NCBI GenBank assembly: GCA_002366795.1
Contig: DFBX01000096.1
Coordinates: forward strand, 24,201-88,200
Length of the DNA stretch: 64,000 nucleotides
Direction: 5' to 3'
Origin: Rhodobacteraceae bacterium UBA3069
Lineage (GTDB): Bacteria > Pseudomonadota > Alphaproteobacteria > Rhodobacterales > Rhodobacteraceae
Part shown: in pieces, positions 9,054-16,596 of the stretch
Position numbering within the stretch: the stretch's first letter is position 1
Layout of the letters: each line of letters begins with the position of its first letter
Position numbers and translations under genes: made by a program
The notes under the pieces: generated by a model
What the model was told of the DNA's origin: nothing
Seen by the model: only the letters and a program-made list of their open reading frames with translations
The model's database searches: none

Positions 9054-10205
9054 ATGACCAATCAACTTCGGGGAAAATCCGCGATTGTGGGCACCGGGCA
9101 CGCCGGTTTCGGCGAGGCGCATGGACTGACGGCCTATGATGTCATGGCGCAATCCGCGCTTGCCGCGCTTGGCGATGCCGGGCTGAAGCTGCCCGACGTG
9201 GACGGGCTGTTCTGCACCATGATGGAAGACAGCATGCCGGCCCTCATGGCGGCTGAGTATCTGGGCATTCAGCCCCGCTTCATCGACGGCACCATGCTGG
9301 GAGGGTCGTCCTTTGTGAATTACCTTACATCCGCGACCATGGCGCTTGACGCCGGTCTGTGTGATGTTGCGCTGATCGTCTATGGTTCCAACCAACGCAC
9401 CGCATCGGGCAGGTTGGTGACGGCTTCGCGCCCGCCGGCCTATGAGGCACCGTATAATCCGCGCTATCCGATTTCTGCCTATGCGATGGCGGCAGCACGG
9501 CACATGCATGAATACGGAACCACCCGCGAACAGCTGGCCGATGTGGCCGTGGCGGCGCGAGCCTGGGCGCGGCACAACCCCGAAGCGTTCCAGCGCGGTC
9601 CGCTGACCCGCGAGGACGTGCTGGGCGCGCGCATGGTAGGAGACCCGCTGACCGTGCGCGATTGCTGTCTGGTGACCGATGGCGGCGGCGCGATTGTGAT
9701 GGTCCGCGCGGACCGTGCAAAGGATTTCCCCAAGGCGCCGGTTTATGTGCTGGGCAGTGCGGCGCAAAGTTCGCACCGGCAGATTTCGCAGATGAGGGAT
9801 TTCACAGTGACCGCAGCCCGCGAGTCGGGCAAGCGTGCCTTTGCGGCGGCGGGGGTGTCGCACGGCGACATTCAGGCGGTCGAGCTGTATGACGCCTTCA
9901 CCATCAACACCATTCTGTTTCTCGAAGATCTGGGTTTCTGCGCCAAGGGCGAGGGCGGTGCCTTCGTCGAAGGCGGGCGTGTCGCGCCGGGCGGCGTCTT
10001 GCCGGTGAATACAAATGGCGGGGGTCTGTCCTGTGTGCACCCCGGCATGTACGGTATTTTCACCGTGATCGAGGCGGCCCGCCAGATCCGTGGCGACGCG
10101 CCCGGTATTCAGTTGAACGATATCGACTTGGCGCTGGCCCATGGTAACGGCGGTGTGCTGTCCAGCCAGGTCACGGCAATTCTGGGGTCACAAAACACCC
10201 TCTGA
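9054..10205 (+). CDS. Thiolase-fold lipid-transfer-type protein lacking the nucleophilic Cys (Ltp2/aldolase-like)
   Basis: A 383-residue thiolase-superfamily protein (SCP-x/lipid-transfer branch): SAIVGTGHAGFG N-terminus, a DVALIVYGSNQ strand and a C-terminal VNTNGGGLSCVHPGMYG. Where thiolases carry the reactive Cys, this protein reads GTMLGGSSF (residues 79-87) with no Cys, and the usual GHPxGATG motif is absent (HGNGGVLSS instead). A normal thiolase reaction is therefore unlikely. With the adjacent DUF35 gene it resembles the Ltp2 retro-aldolases that cleave beta-hydroxyacyl-CoA side chains. The alternative is a non-catalytic thiolase subunit. Confidence 0.82.
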   Translation: MTNQLRGKSAIVGTGHAGFGEAHGLTAYDVMAQSALAALGDAGLKLPDVDGLFCTMMEDSMPALMAAEYLGIQPRFIDGTMLGGSSFVNYLTSATMALDAGLCDVALIVYGSNQRTASGRLVTASRPPAYEAPYNPRYPISAYAMAAARHMHEYGTTREQLADVAVAARAWARHNPEAFQRGPLTREDVLGARMVGDPLTVRDCCLVTDGGGAIVMVRADRAKDFPKAPVYVLGSAAQSSHRQISQMRDFTVTAARESGKRAFAAAGVSHGDIQAVELYDAFTINTILFLEDLGFCAKGEGGAFVEGGRVAPGGVLPVNTNGGGLSCVHPGMYGIFTVIEAARQIRGDAPGIQLNDIDLALAHGNGGVLSSQVTAILGSQNTL

Positions 10206-10228
10206 CCCCAATCAAGGGAGGAAAGATC

Positions 10229-11086
10229 ATGCCATTGGATTTCGAAGCACTTTCGAATTGGGATTTCGAAGAGATCGAGCAGACACTGACCGAGCGGGAT
10301 ACCATCCTATACGCGCTCGGGCTGGGGTTCGGCGAGGATCCGACCGACAAGAAAGAATTGGCCTATGTCTATGAGGACGGCCTGAAGGCGGTTCCCTCGA
10401 TGGCCGTCACCATGGGGTATCCCGGCTTCTGGCTGCGCAATCCCAAGACCGGCGTGAACTGGCAGAAAGTGCTGCACGGCGAGCAATGGCTGGATATCTA
10501 CAAGCCGCTGCCTGTGAACGCCAATATCATTGGCCGCAGCAAGATCGACTTCATTTCCGACAAGGGCGAGGGCAAGGGCGCAGTCATCTACCAAAGCCGC
10601 GAGATTATCGATGCGGACAGCGGCGACAAGCTGGCGCGCGTGGCGATGTCGGCCTTTTGCCGAGGCGACGGCGGGTTCGGCGGTGAGAACAAGGCCGGTC
10701 CGGCTCCCGCAGTGCTGCCTGACCGCACGCCGGATCATGTCTGTGATATCGAAACTCTGCCGCGTCAAGCGCTTATATACCGCCTTAGCGGTGACTATAA
10801 CCCGCTTCATGCTGACCCGGATGTCGCCCGTTCAGTCGGATTCGATCGCCCGATCCTGCACGGTCTGGCGACCTATGGTCTGGCGGCCCGGGCGATCCTC
10901 AAGGCGTCGCTGGATTATGATTCCGCCCGGCTTATCGGTCTGGATGTACGGTTCTCCGCGCCGGTCTATCCCGGCGAAACCGTGCGTTTCGAAATCTGGG
11001 AAGAGGGCGGCGAGGCTCGGTTCCGCGCTTCGGTCCCGGCGCGCGATGTCTTGGTTCTGAACAACGGGGCCGCGCGTTTCGCGTGA
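10229..11086 (+). CDS. MaoC-type double hot-dog enoyl-CoA hydratase (hydratase 2-like)
   Basis: A 285-residue protein with two hot-dog domains, resembling the hydratase 2 unit of peroxisomal multifunctional enzyme 2, which makes (3R)-hydroxyacyl-CoA. The second domain carries the R-hydratase motif YRLSGDYNPLHADPDVA (residues 184-200) with catalytic Asp189 and His194, followed by GFDRPILHG. The ATG follows a gggaggaaag ribosome site. It sits between the aldolase-like gene and a racemase-like gene, so it probably hydrates the enoyl-CoA that the aldolase then cleaves. Confidence 0.9.
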   Translation: MPLDFEALSNWDFEEIEQTLTERDTILYALGLGFGEDPTDKKELAYVYEDGLKAVPSMAVTMGYPGFWLRNPKTGVNWQKVLHGEQWLDIYKPLPVNANIIGRSKIDFISDKGEGKGAVIYQSREIIDADSGDKLARVAMSAFCRGDGGFGGENKAGPAPAVLPDRTPDHVCDIETLPRQALIYRLSGDYNPLHADPDVARSVGFDRPILHGLATYGLAARAILKASLDYDSARLIGLDVRFSAPVYPGETVRFEIWEEGGEARFRASVPARDVLVLNNGAARFA

Positions 11087-11096
11087 GGCTAGGGCA

Positions 11097-12233
11097 ATGA
11101 CGCAACCTCTTAAGGACATTTTGGTGCTGGATTTCAGCACCCTTCTTCCTGGCCCGATGGCGACGCTCATGCTCGCCGAGGCCGGGGCCGAGGTCGTCAA
11201 GTTCGAGCGACCCGCCATAGGCGAGGACGCGCGACACACCGATCCCAAGATCGACGGTGAGAGCATCGGATTTGCCGTGCTGAACCACGGCAAGCGATCG
11301 GTGGCCATCGACCTCAAGTCTAAGGACGCGCTCGATGTTCTGCGTCCCTTGCTTGAAAAGGCCGATGTTCTGGTAGAACAGTTCCGCCCCGGCGTGATGG
11401 ATCGGCTCGGACTGGGCTATGAGGCCGTGCGCGCGATCAATCCGGGTATCATCTACTGTTCGATCACCGGCTATGGCCAGACCGGACCAAAGGCCACCGC
11501 AGCGGGCCACGACTTGAATTACGTGGGGGATGCGGGTGTTCTGTCGCTGAGCCGCGGACCGGAGGAGCAACCAACGATGCCGTTCGGGCTGGTCGCAGAT
11601 ATCGGGGGCGGCACTTATCCAGCTGTCGTCAACATCCTGCTTGCCTTGATGGCGCGACAAAAGACCAACGAGGGGGTTCACCTCGACATTGCGATGTCCG
11701 AGGGTGCCTTCGCCTTCGCCTATTGGGCGCATGCAGAAGGCGTGATTGCCGGACAGGAAATTGGCAGCGCCGCCAGCCGTCTGACCGGTAGCCTTGCGCG
11801 CTATCGGCTTTATTCGGCGTCGGATGGCCGGCAGATCGCGGTCGGTGCGCTGGAGGAGAAATTCTGGCAAGCTTTCTGTGATGTTATCGGTCAACCCGAG
11901 GAGCTTCGCGACGACTGGAGCGATCCCGTTGCCTGTTCCGCAGAGGTTGCGCGCCGCCTGGGAAGCCAGCCGTCGACGCATTGGGAGCCATTGCTGATGG
12001 CGGCGGACTGTTGTTGTTCGGTGGTGAAAACACCCGCCGAAGCCGCGACCGATCCGCATTTCATCGCGCGTGGCGTATTCGAGCGGAAATTGGATATTTC
12101 CGGTCGGGACGTGCCTGCATTGCCGCTGCCGATTGCGCCGGAATTCCGCTCTCACGCGGGTTCGGCAGGTCGCGCGGCTGACTTGGGCGAAGACAACGCC
12201 CGCTTCGGCGTGGATTCGCGAAAGACAGAATGA
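11097..12233 (+). CDS. Alpha-methylacyl-CoA racemase-like protein (family III CoA-transferase fold)
   Basis: A 378-residue protein of the CaiB/BaiF fold. In place of the transferase nucleophile segment it has AAGHDLNYVGDAG, with His138-Asp139, and LVADIGGG, with Asp168. His and Asp at these spacings are the acid/base pair of alpha-methylacyl-CoA racemases (Mycobacterium Mcr, AMACR). Such enzymes epimerise 2-methylacyl-CoA so that S-specific dehydrogenases can act, which points to a methyl-branched substrate. It ends the operon that starts at 8673; only 32 bp separate it from the next operator. Confidence 0.85.
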   Translation: MTQPLKDILVLDFSTLLPGPMATLMLAEAGAEVVKFERPAIGEDARHTDPKIDGESIGFAVLNHGKRSVAIDLKSKDALDVLRPLLEKADVLVEQFRPGVMDRLGLGYEAVRAINPGIIYCSITGYGQTGPKATAAGHDLNYVGDAGVLSLSRGPEEQPTMPFGLVADIGGGTYPAVVNILLALMARQKTNEGVHLDIAMSEGAFAFAYWAHAEGVIAGQEIGSAASRLTGSLARYRLYSASDGRQIAVGALEEKFWQAFCDVIGQPEELRDDWSDPVACSAEVARRLGSQPSTHWEPLLMAADCCCSVVKTPAEAATDPHFIARGVFERKLDISGRDVPALPLPIAPEFRSHAGSAGRAADLGEDNARFGVDSRKTE

Positions 12234-12265
12234 ATCCCGTTGACGCGCGGGCTTTCAGTCTCTAA

Positions 12266-12281
12266 TCTAACACTTGTTAGA
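12266..12281. promoter_or_regulatory. Operator copy 3 upstream of the transglutaminase-like operon
   Basis: TCTAACACTTGTTAGA is a perfect palindrome outside the central CT. TTGACG (12240-12245) and TAATCT (12263-12268) at 17-bp spacing form a candidate promoter whose -10 ends in the first three operator bases. The operator ends 20 bp before the start codon at 12302 and just before a G-rich ribosome site. Confidence 0.78.
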
Positions 12282-12301
12282 AAATGAGGGGGGGGGAAAT
12301 A

Positions 12302-13021
12302 ATGGTAAAGTCGAAAGATGACCTGCCGGCAGAGGCAGAGCGCTATGTCATGCCGTCGCATTTTGTCGAAAGCGACAGCCTCGAAGTGCAGGGTTTCGTG
12401 TCTTCAGCTTTGCGTGATCTCCCTGCGGATGCATCCAGCCGAGACAAGGCGATCCGCTTGTTCGAGGCGGTTCGCGACGATATCCGTTATGATCCCTATT
12501 GTTTCGCACTGGATGAAGATTCTTATCGCGCCAGTCGAATTGCCGGGGCAGAAGCGGCGTTCTGCGTGCCCAAGGCAATCCTTCTTGCGGCCTGCCTGCG
12601 TGCTGTCGGTATCCCCGCCGCTCTGGGGTTTGCGGATGTGCGCAACCACCTGAATACGCCCAAGCTGCAGGAGTTGATGGGCACCGACCTGTTTATCTAT
12701 CACGGCTACGTTCAGTTGTGGCTGGACGGTGAGTCCTACAAGGTCACGCCTGCGTTCAACATGGATCTGTGTGAGCGTTTCGGGGTCAAGCCTCTGGTCT
12801 TTGACGGGTATCACGATGCGCTCTTTCACGAGTTCGACGAACAGAACCACCGGCACATGGAATATGTGAATGACCGGGGACTCTATTTCGACGCGCCGAT
12901 GGAGGAATTCCTGGTGGCTTTCAAGGAAACCTACCCAAGACTGGAAGAGTTCAACCGCGTCCGAATTTCCAAGGATTCGAGTGGGTACGATTCCAGTTTC
13001 TCTAAGGAGGGGGGGCTTTGA
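12302..13021 (+). CDS. Transglutaminase-like (papain-fold) cysteine protein of unknown function
   Basis: A 239-residue transglutaminase-core protein. The expected Cys-His-Asp triad is visible: Cys88 in AFCVPKAILLAACLRAVGIPA-type context, His134 in YHGYVQLWLDG and Asp155 in TPAFNMD. No signal peptide is seen, so it should be cytoplasmic. The ATG at 12302 is preferred over one six codons upstream because a long G tract (12287-12296) serves as ribosome site. The family includes amidases, proteases and cyclases; its role in an acyl-CoA operon is not obvious, perhaps cleaving an amide or thioester. It is first in a six-gene operon. Confidence 0.75.
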   Translation: MVKSKDDLPAEAERYVMPSHFVESDSLEVQGFVSSALRDLPADASSRDKAIRLFEAVRDDIRYDPYCFALDEDSYRASRIAGAEAAFCVPKAILLAACLRAVGIPAALGFADVRNHLNTPKLQELMGTDLFIYHGYVQLWLDGESYKVTPAFNMDLCERFGVKPLVFDGYHDALFHEFDEQNHRHMEYVNDRGLYFDAPMEEFLVAFKETYPRLEEFNRVRISKDSSGYDSSFSKEGGL

Positions 13022-13467
13022 AGTATCTGGAGGATTTCGCGCCGGGCCAGGTCTTTCGCTTTCGCAGCGCCCCGATGAGCCCGGAGGCCATAAAGGCATT
13101 CGCCAAGGAGTGGGATCCGCAACGGCTGCACACCGACGAAGACTATGCAGCCACCATACATGGCAGCCTGATCGCCTCAGGCTTTCAGACGATGCTTGAG
13201 GTATTCAAGCCGGTCATGACGGAGATGATGGTCGATGTTGCCAATATTGGTGGCATGGGCTTCGACAATCTGCGCTGGTTGCGGCCCGTTCGCCCGAATG
13301 AACCCCTTGATGTCGAATTGACGGTCAATTCGGTCACGCCGTCAAAAAGCAAGCCCGACCGAGGTGTTTTGAACTACACGCTCAGCGCCAAAAACCCCAA
13401 GGGCGAGGTCGTTTTTACAACCGACACCCCCGTTATGATCCAGCGAAAACAAAATGACACAGACTGA
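13018..13467 (+). CDS. MaoC-like single hot-dog hydratase
   Basis: A 149-residue hot-dog protein with the MaoC/R-hydratase segment KEWDPQRLHTDEDYA, carrying Asp33 and His38 of the catalytic pair, and SGFQTM after it. It would add water to an enoyl-CoA. The start is TTG at 13018, overlapping the TGA of the preceding gene (TTGA) and preceded by aaggagggggg, so translation is probably coupled. The next gene starts inside it with a 14-bp overlap. A MaoC protein beside a dehydrogenase pair recalls the chsE1-chsE2-chsH arrangement for steroid side chains. Confidence 0.85.
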   Translation: MKYLEDFAPGQVFRFRSAPMSPEAIKAFAKEWDPQRLHTDEDYAATIHGSLIASGFQTMLEVFKPVMTEMMVDVANIGGMGFDNLRWLRPVRPNEPLDVELTVNSVTPSKSKPDRGVLNYTLSAKNPKGEVVFTTDTPVMIQRKQNDTD

Positions 13468-14575
13468 TATGCTTTCCAGCGACCAAGAAGACCTTCGCTT
13501 GCTGCGTGAGAGCGCGCGCACCCTGTTTGAGCGCGCGGGCGGCAGTGGAAGATCCAGAAGACTGCGCGATGCCGATGGCGGCTGGGACGCGGACATGATC
13601 CGCGAACTGGCCGAGGCCGGCGTTTTCGGAGTGACCGTTCCCGAGGAAAATGGTGGGCTTGGCATGGGCTTGGCCGCCGGGGGCGTCATCGCCGAGGAAG
13701 TCGGCCGTGTGATTGCCCCGGAACCGGTGGTGGTGACAGTCGGGCTGAGCCTCGGCCTTCTGCGGCGGCTTTGCCCGGATCACGCCAAAATGGAACAGCT
13801 CACCAGCGGCGAAATATCACTGGCTGTTGCCTGGCAGGAACGCGGCCCGGGCGGAGCGCCCGCCGATGCGACCTGCCGCTACGCAGACGGAAAACTGACC
13901 GGCGGCAAGGCTTGGGTGATCGGCGCGGCTGGATCGCATGGTTTCCTTGTTGTGGCCAAGGGGGATAATGGTCCGGTCCTGGTCTTGGCCGAGGCCACCG
14001 CAGACGGGCTTGCCATCGACAAGCGCGCGCAGGCCGACGGCAGTTCCATGGGCGAGCTTTCGTTCTCGGGAACTCCGGCAGAGCAAATGGCCGAGGGTCC
14101 CACGGTACAAGACGCGCTCGCCGAGGCGATCAGCGACGCAACGGCACTCGCCGCGGCCGAGCTCGTCGGCCTGAGCGATCGCGCCTTTGAAATCACTCTG
14201 GACTACATCAAGACCCGCGAGCAATTCGACAAGCCCATCGGGTCGTTCCAGGTCATCCAGCACCGCGCTGTGGACCTTCATGTTATGCGTGAGGTTGCGC
14301 AGGCCGGCGTGCGCGAAGTTTTGACCCAAATGGACTGCGAAACGGATCCAAAGATTCGCGCGCGACTCGCCAGCCGTGCCAAGGCGCGCGCCGTCACGGC
14401 TGCCAAGAAGATCACCCGCGACGCCATCCAGCTGCACGGGGCGGTCGGTTATACCGACGAGTTCGATATCGGGCTTTATCTGAACCGGGCACTGGTGCTC
14501 TCGGCCTGGCTGGGCGACGATGCCTATCACCGGCGGATTTGGTTCGATGCGCGAGAAGAAGAAGGGGCAGCATAA
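13454..14575 (+). CDS. Acyl-CoA dehydrogenase family subunit without the usual C-terminal catalytic Glu
   Basis: A 373-residue acyl-CoA dehydrogenase-fold protein. Its C-terminus reads QLHGAVGYTDEFDIGLYLNR and ends without the (Y/E)GGTNEI segment that holds the catalytic base in most members. The FAD/substrate loop is also weak (SLAVAWQERG instead of AxTEPxxGSD). The next gene, overlapping by one base, keeps these motifs. This pattern matches heteromeric alpha2-beta2 dehydrogenases such as mycobacterial FadE28/FadE29, in which one subunit lacks part of the active site. ATG at 13469 is an alternative start. Confidence 0.85.
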   Translation: MTQTDMLSSDQEDLRLLRESARTLFERAGGSGRSRRLRDADGGWDADMIRELAEAGVFGVTVPEENGGLGMGLAAGGVIAEEVGRVIAPEPVVVTVGLSLGLLRRLCPDHAKMEQLTSGEISLAVAWQERGPGGAPADATCRYADGKLTGGKAWVIGAAGSHGFLVVAKGDNGPVLVLAEATADGLAIDKRAQADGSSMGELSFSGTPAEQMAEGPTVQDALAEAISDATALAAAELVGLSDRAFEITLDYIKTREQFDKPIGSFQVIQHRAVDLHVMREVAQAGVREVLTQMDCETDPKIRARLASRAKARAVTAAKKITRDAIQLHGAVGYTDEFDIGLYLNRALVLSAWLGDDAYHRRIWFDAREEEGAA

Positions 14576-15726
14576 TGATCGACTGGAACGCAATGACCGA
14601 CGCGGAGTTCCGCAAGAAAATCCGCCAGTTCTTCGAGGCGGAGTATCCTGAGGAACTCCGCCATCTGCCGCACCGTCCGAAATTCGCCGAGATCGAGCAG
14701 TGGCATACCAAGCTTCACACCAAGGGTTGGGTCGCTCCGGCTTGGCCCACGGAATGTGGCGGCATGGGGCTGAATGCGGCTAAGCTGCTGATTTTCTACG
14801 AAGAACAGCAACGCTGGGGTGTGAACCGCGGACGTGACATGGGCGTGCAGATGGTGGGCCCGCTGATCATCAAGTTCGGCACGCAGAAGCAGAAAGACTA
14901 TTGGCTTCCACGTATTCTGAGCTGCGAGGACATCTGGTGTCAGGGCTATTCCGAGCCGGGTGCCGGCTCCGATCTTGCCAATCTGCGCACACGCGCAGAC
15001 GTTGATGGCGACCATTTCGTCATAAACGGTCAGAAAATCTGGACCACGATGGCGCATGACGCCACTCACATCTTCATGCTGGTGCGCACCGATCCGGACG
15101 CGCCCAAAAAACAGCAGGGCATCAGTTTCCTACTGGCACCGATGGACCAGCCCGGTGTCGAGGTGCGCACCATCACCACCCTGTCGGGAGAAACCGAGTT
15201 CTGCGAGGTCTTCTTCGACAATGCCCGCACGCCGCAGGAAAACCTCGTAGGCGAGCTGAACAAGGGCTGGACCATGGCCAAGGCGCTTCTGAGCTTCGAG
15301 CGCATCTTCATCGGATCGCCAAGCCTGGCGCAGAACGCGCTTGGGCAACTCGAAAGCTTTGCCCGCGGCCGTGGCGCCTTCGACGATCCCGTGTTCCGGG
15401 ACCGTTTTGCGCAGGCCGCACTCGACGTTGAGGATCATGCTGCGCTTTATGCCCGTTTCGCTGACCAGCTCAAACGTGGCGAGACGCTGGGGGCGGATGT
15501 CTCGATGCTCAAAATCTGGGTGACGGAGTGCTTTCAGCGCATCACCGAACTGATGATCGAAGCAGCCGGCCCTGATGGCGGGACGATAGGCCCGCTTCAG
15601 GTCGGCAATGTGAACGTCGATGCTCTGGCGAGTTTCTACAAGGCCCGGCCGACAACGATCTACGGTGGATCGAACGAAATTCAACGCAACATCCTTTCCA
15701 AGGCCGTCCTCGGATTGCCTGGTTAA
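14575..15726 (+). CDS. Acyl-CoA dehydrogenase, catalytic partner of the 13454 subunit
   Basis: A 383-residue dehydrogenase with all main motifs: GYSEPGAGSDLANL, KIWTTMAHDATHIF, and C-terminal TIYGGSNEIQRN with the catalytic Glu. The start is the ATG of TAATG at the end of the previous gene; this gives MIDWNAMTD and avoids a 12-codon extension inside that gene. Tight coupling with the motif-poor neighbour argues for a heteromeric enzyme, probably for a bulky or branched acyl-CoA. Confidence 0.92.
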   Translation: MIDWNAMTDAEFRKKIRQFFEAEYPEELRHLPHRPKFAEIEQWHTKLHTKGWVAPAWPTECGGMGLNAAKLLIFYEEQQRWGVNRGRDMGVQMVGPLIIKFGTQKQKDYWLPRILSCEDIWCQGYSEPGAGSDLANLRTRADVDGDHFVINGQKIWTTMAHDATHIFMLVRTDPDAPKKQQGISFLLAPMDQPGVEVRTITTLSGETEFCEVFFDNARTPQENLVGELNKGWTMAKALLSFERIFIGSPSLAQNALGQLESFARGRGAFDDPVFRDRFAQAALDVEDHAALYARFADQLKRGETLGADVSMLKIWVTECFQRITELMIEAAGPDGGTIGPLQVGNVNVDALASFYKARPTTIYGGSNEIQRNILSKAVLGLPG

Positions 15727-15759
15727 ATCAACACTAACATCCAACAAAGGAAATGAAGC

Positions 15760-16569
15760 ATGTCTGACCGCTATGCAAAATACCACAAGATGAAATTCGA
15801 CTACCCGGCGGATCGAGTCCTGCGTATCACTTTCGATCGACCGGAATCGTTTAATTCCGTAGACGCGGAAACCCACACCCAGATGACGGATATGTGGATC
15901 GATATCGACCGCGACCCCGACATCAACTCGGTGATCGTGACCGGCGCAGGAAAGGCGTTTTCGGCTGGCGGTGATTTTAGCCTGATCGAAAACATGATCG
16001 GCAATTCGCATGAGATCATGAAGACGTGGAAAGAGGCCAAGAATCTCGTCTACAACATCATCAACTGCAACAAGCCGATCATTTCGGCAATCAACGGCCC
16101 GGCGGCGGGCGCGGGCCTTGTCGTGGCCATCCTTGCCGACATCTCGATCGCCGGCAAGCGCGCCAAGATCGTCGATGGTCACCCGCGCTTGGGTGTTGCC
16201 GCCGGTGACGTCGCGGCAATCATCTGGCCGCTTCTGACCTCGATGGCCAAAGCGAAATACTACCTGATGACCTGCAAACCGGTTTCCGGCGAAGAGGCGG
16301 AGCGCATCGGTCTGGTTTCCATGTGCGTCGAGGATGAGGAACTGCAGCAAATCGCTCTGGACACAGCTGTCGAGCTGGCCAACGCCTCGCAGAGCGCGAT
16401 CCGCTGGACCAAGTATTCGCTGAACAACTGGCTGCGCCAGGCCGGTCCGATTTTCGACGCCTCGACCGCGTTGGAGATGCTCGGCTTCATGGGCGAAGAT
16501 GTCAAGGAAGGTGTGCTGTCGCACCGCGAAAAGCGTGCGCCCAACTTCCGCAAAGACTGCCCACTTTAA
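15760..16569 (+). CDS. Enoyl-CoA hydratase/isomerase family protein
   Basis: A 269-residue crotonase-fold protein with GKAFSAGGDFSL at the oxyanion hole and INGPAAGAGLVVAILADIS. Both canonical hydratase Glu positions appear replaced (Val and His), but DGHPRLGVAAGDVAAIIWP carries an Asp after the glycine, a pattern found in a distinct crotonase subgroup. Function could be hydration, isomerisation or C-C bond hydrolysis. The start follows aaaggaaatgaagc. It lies 33 bp after the dehydrogenase pair, in the same operon. Confidence 0.85.
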   Translation: MSDRYAKYHKMKFDYPADRVLRITFDRPESFNSVDAETHTQMTDMWIDIDRDPDINSVIVTGAGKAFSAGGDFSLIENMIGNSHEIMKTWKEAKNLVYNIINCNKPIISAINGPAAGAGLVVAILADISIAGKRAKIVDGHPRLGVAAGDVAAIIWPLLTSMAKAKYYLMTCKPVSGEEAERIGLVSMCVEDEELQQIALDTAVELANASQSAIRWTKYSLNNWLRQAGPIFDASTALEMLGFMGEDVKEGVLSHREKRAPNFRKDCPL

Positions 16570-16596
16570 TCAACGTTGGGTAAAGGAGGCATAGAC

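Noticed and set aside
8658..10142. 494-codon open frame on the minus strand opposite the DUF35 and thiolase-fold genes
   Set aside because: No recognisable product, Arg/His/Gly-rich composition, and complete overlap with well-supported genes on the plus strand. It is a by-product of GC-rich codon use.
15727..15759. ACTAACATCCAACA resembling an operator half
   Set aside because: Only one half matches and it sits in a 33-bp gap inside an operon.
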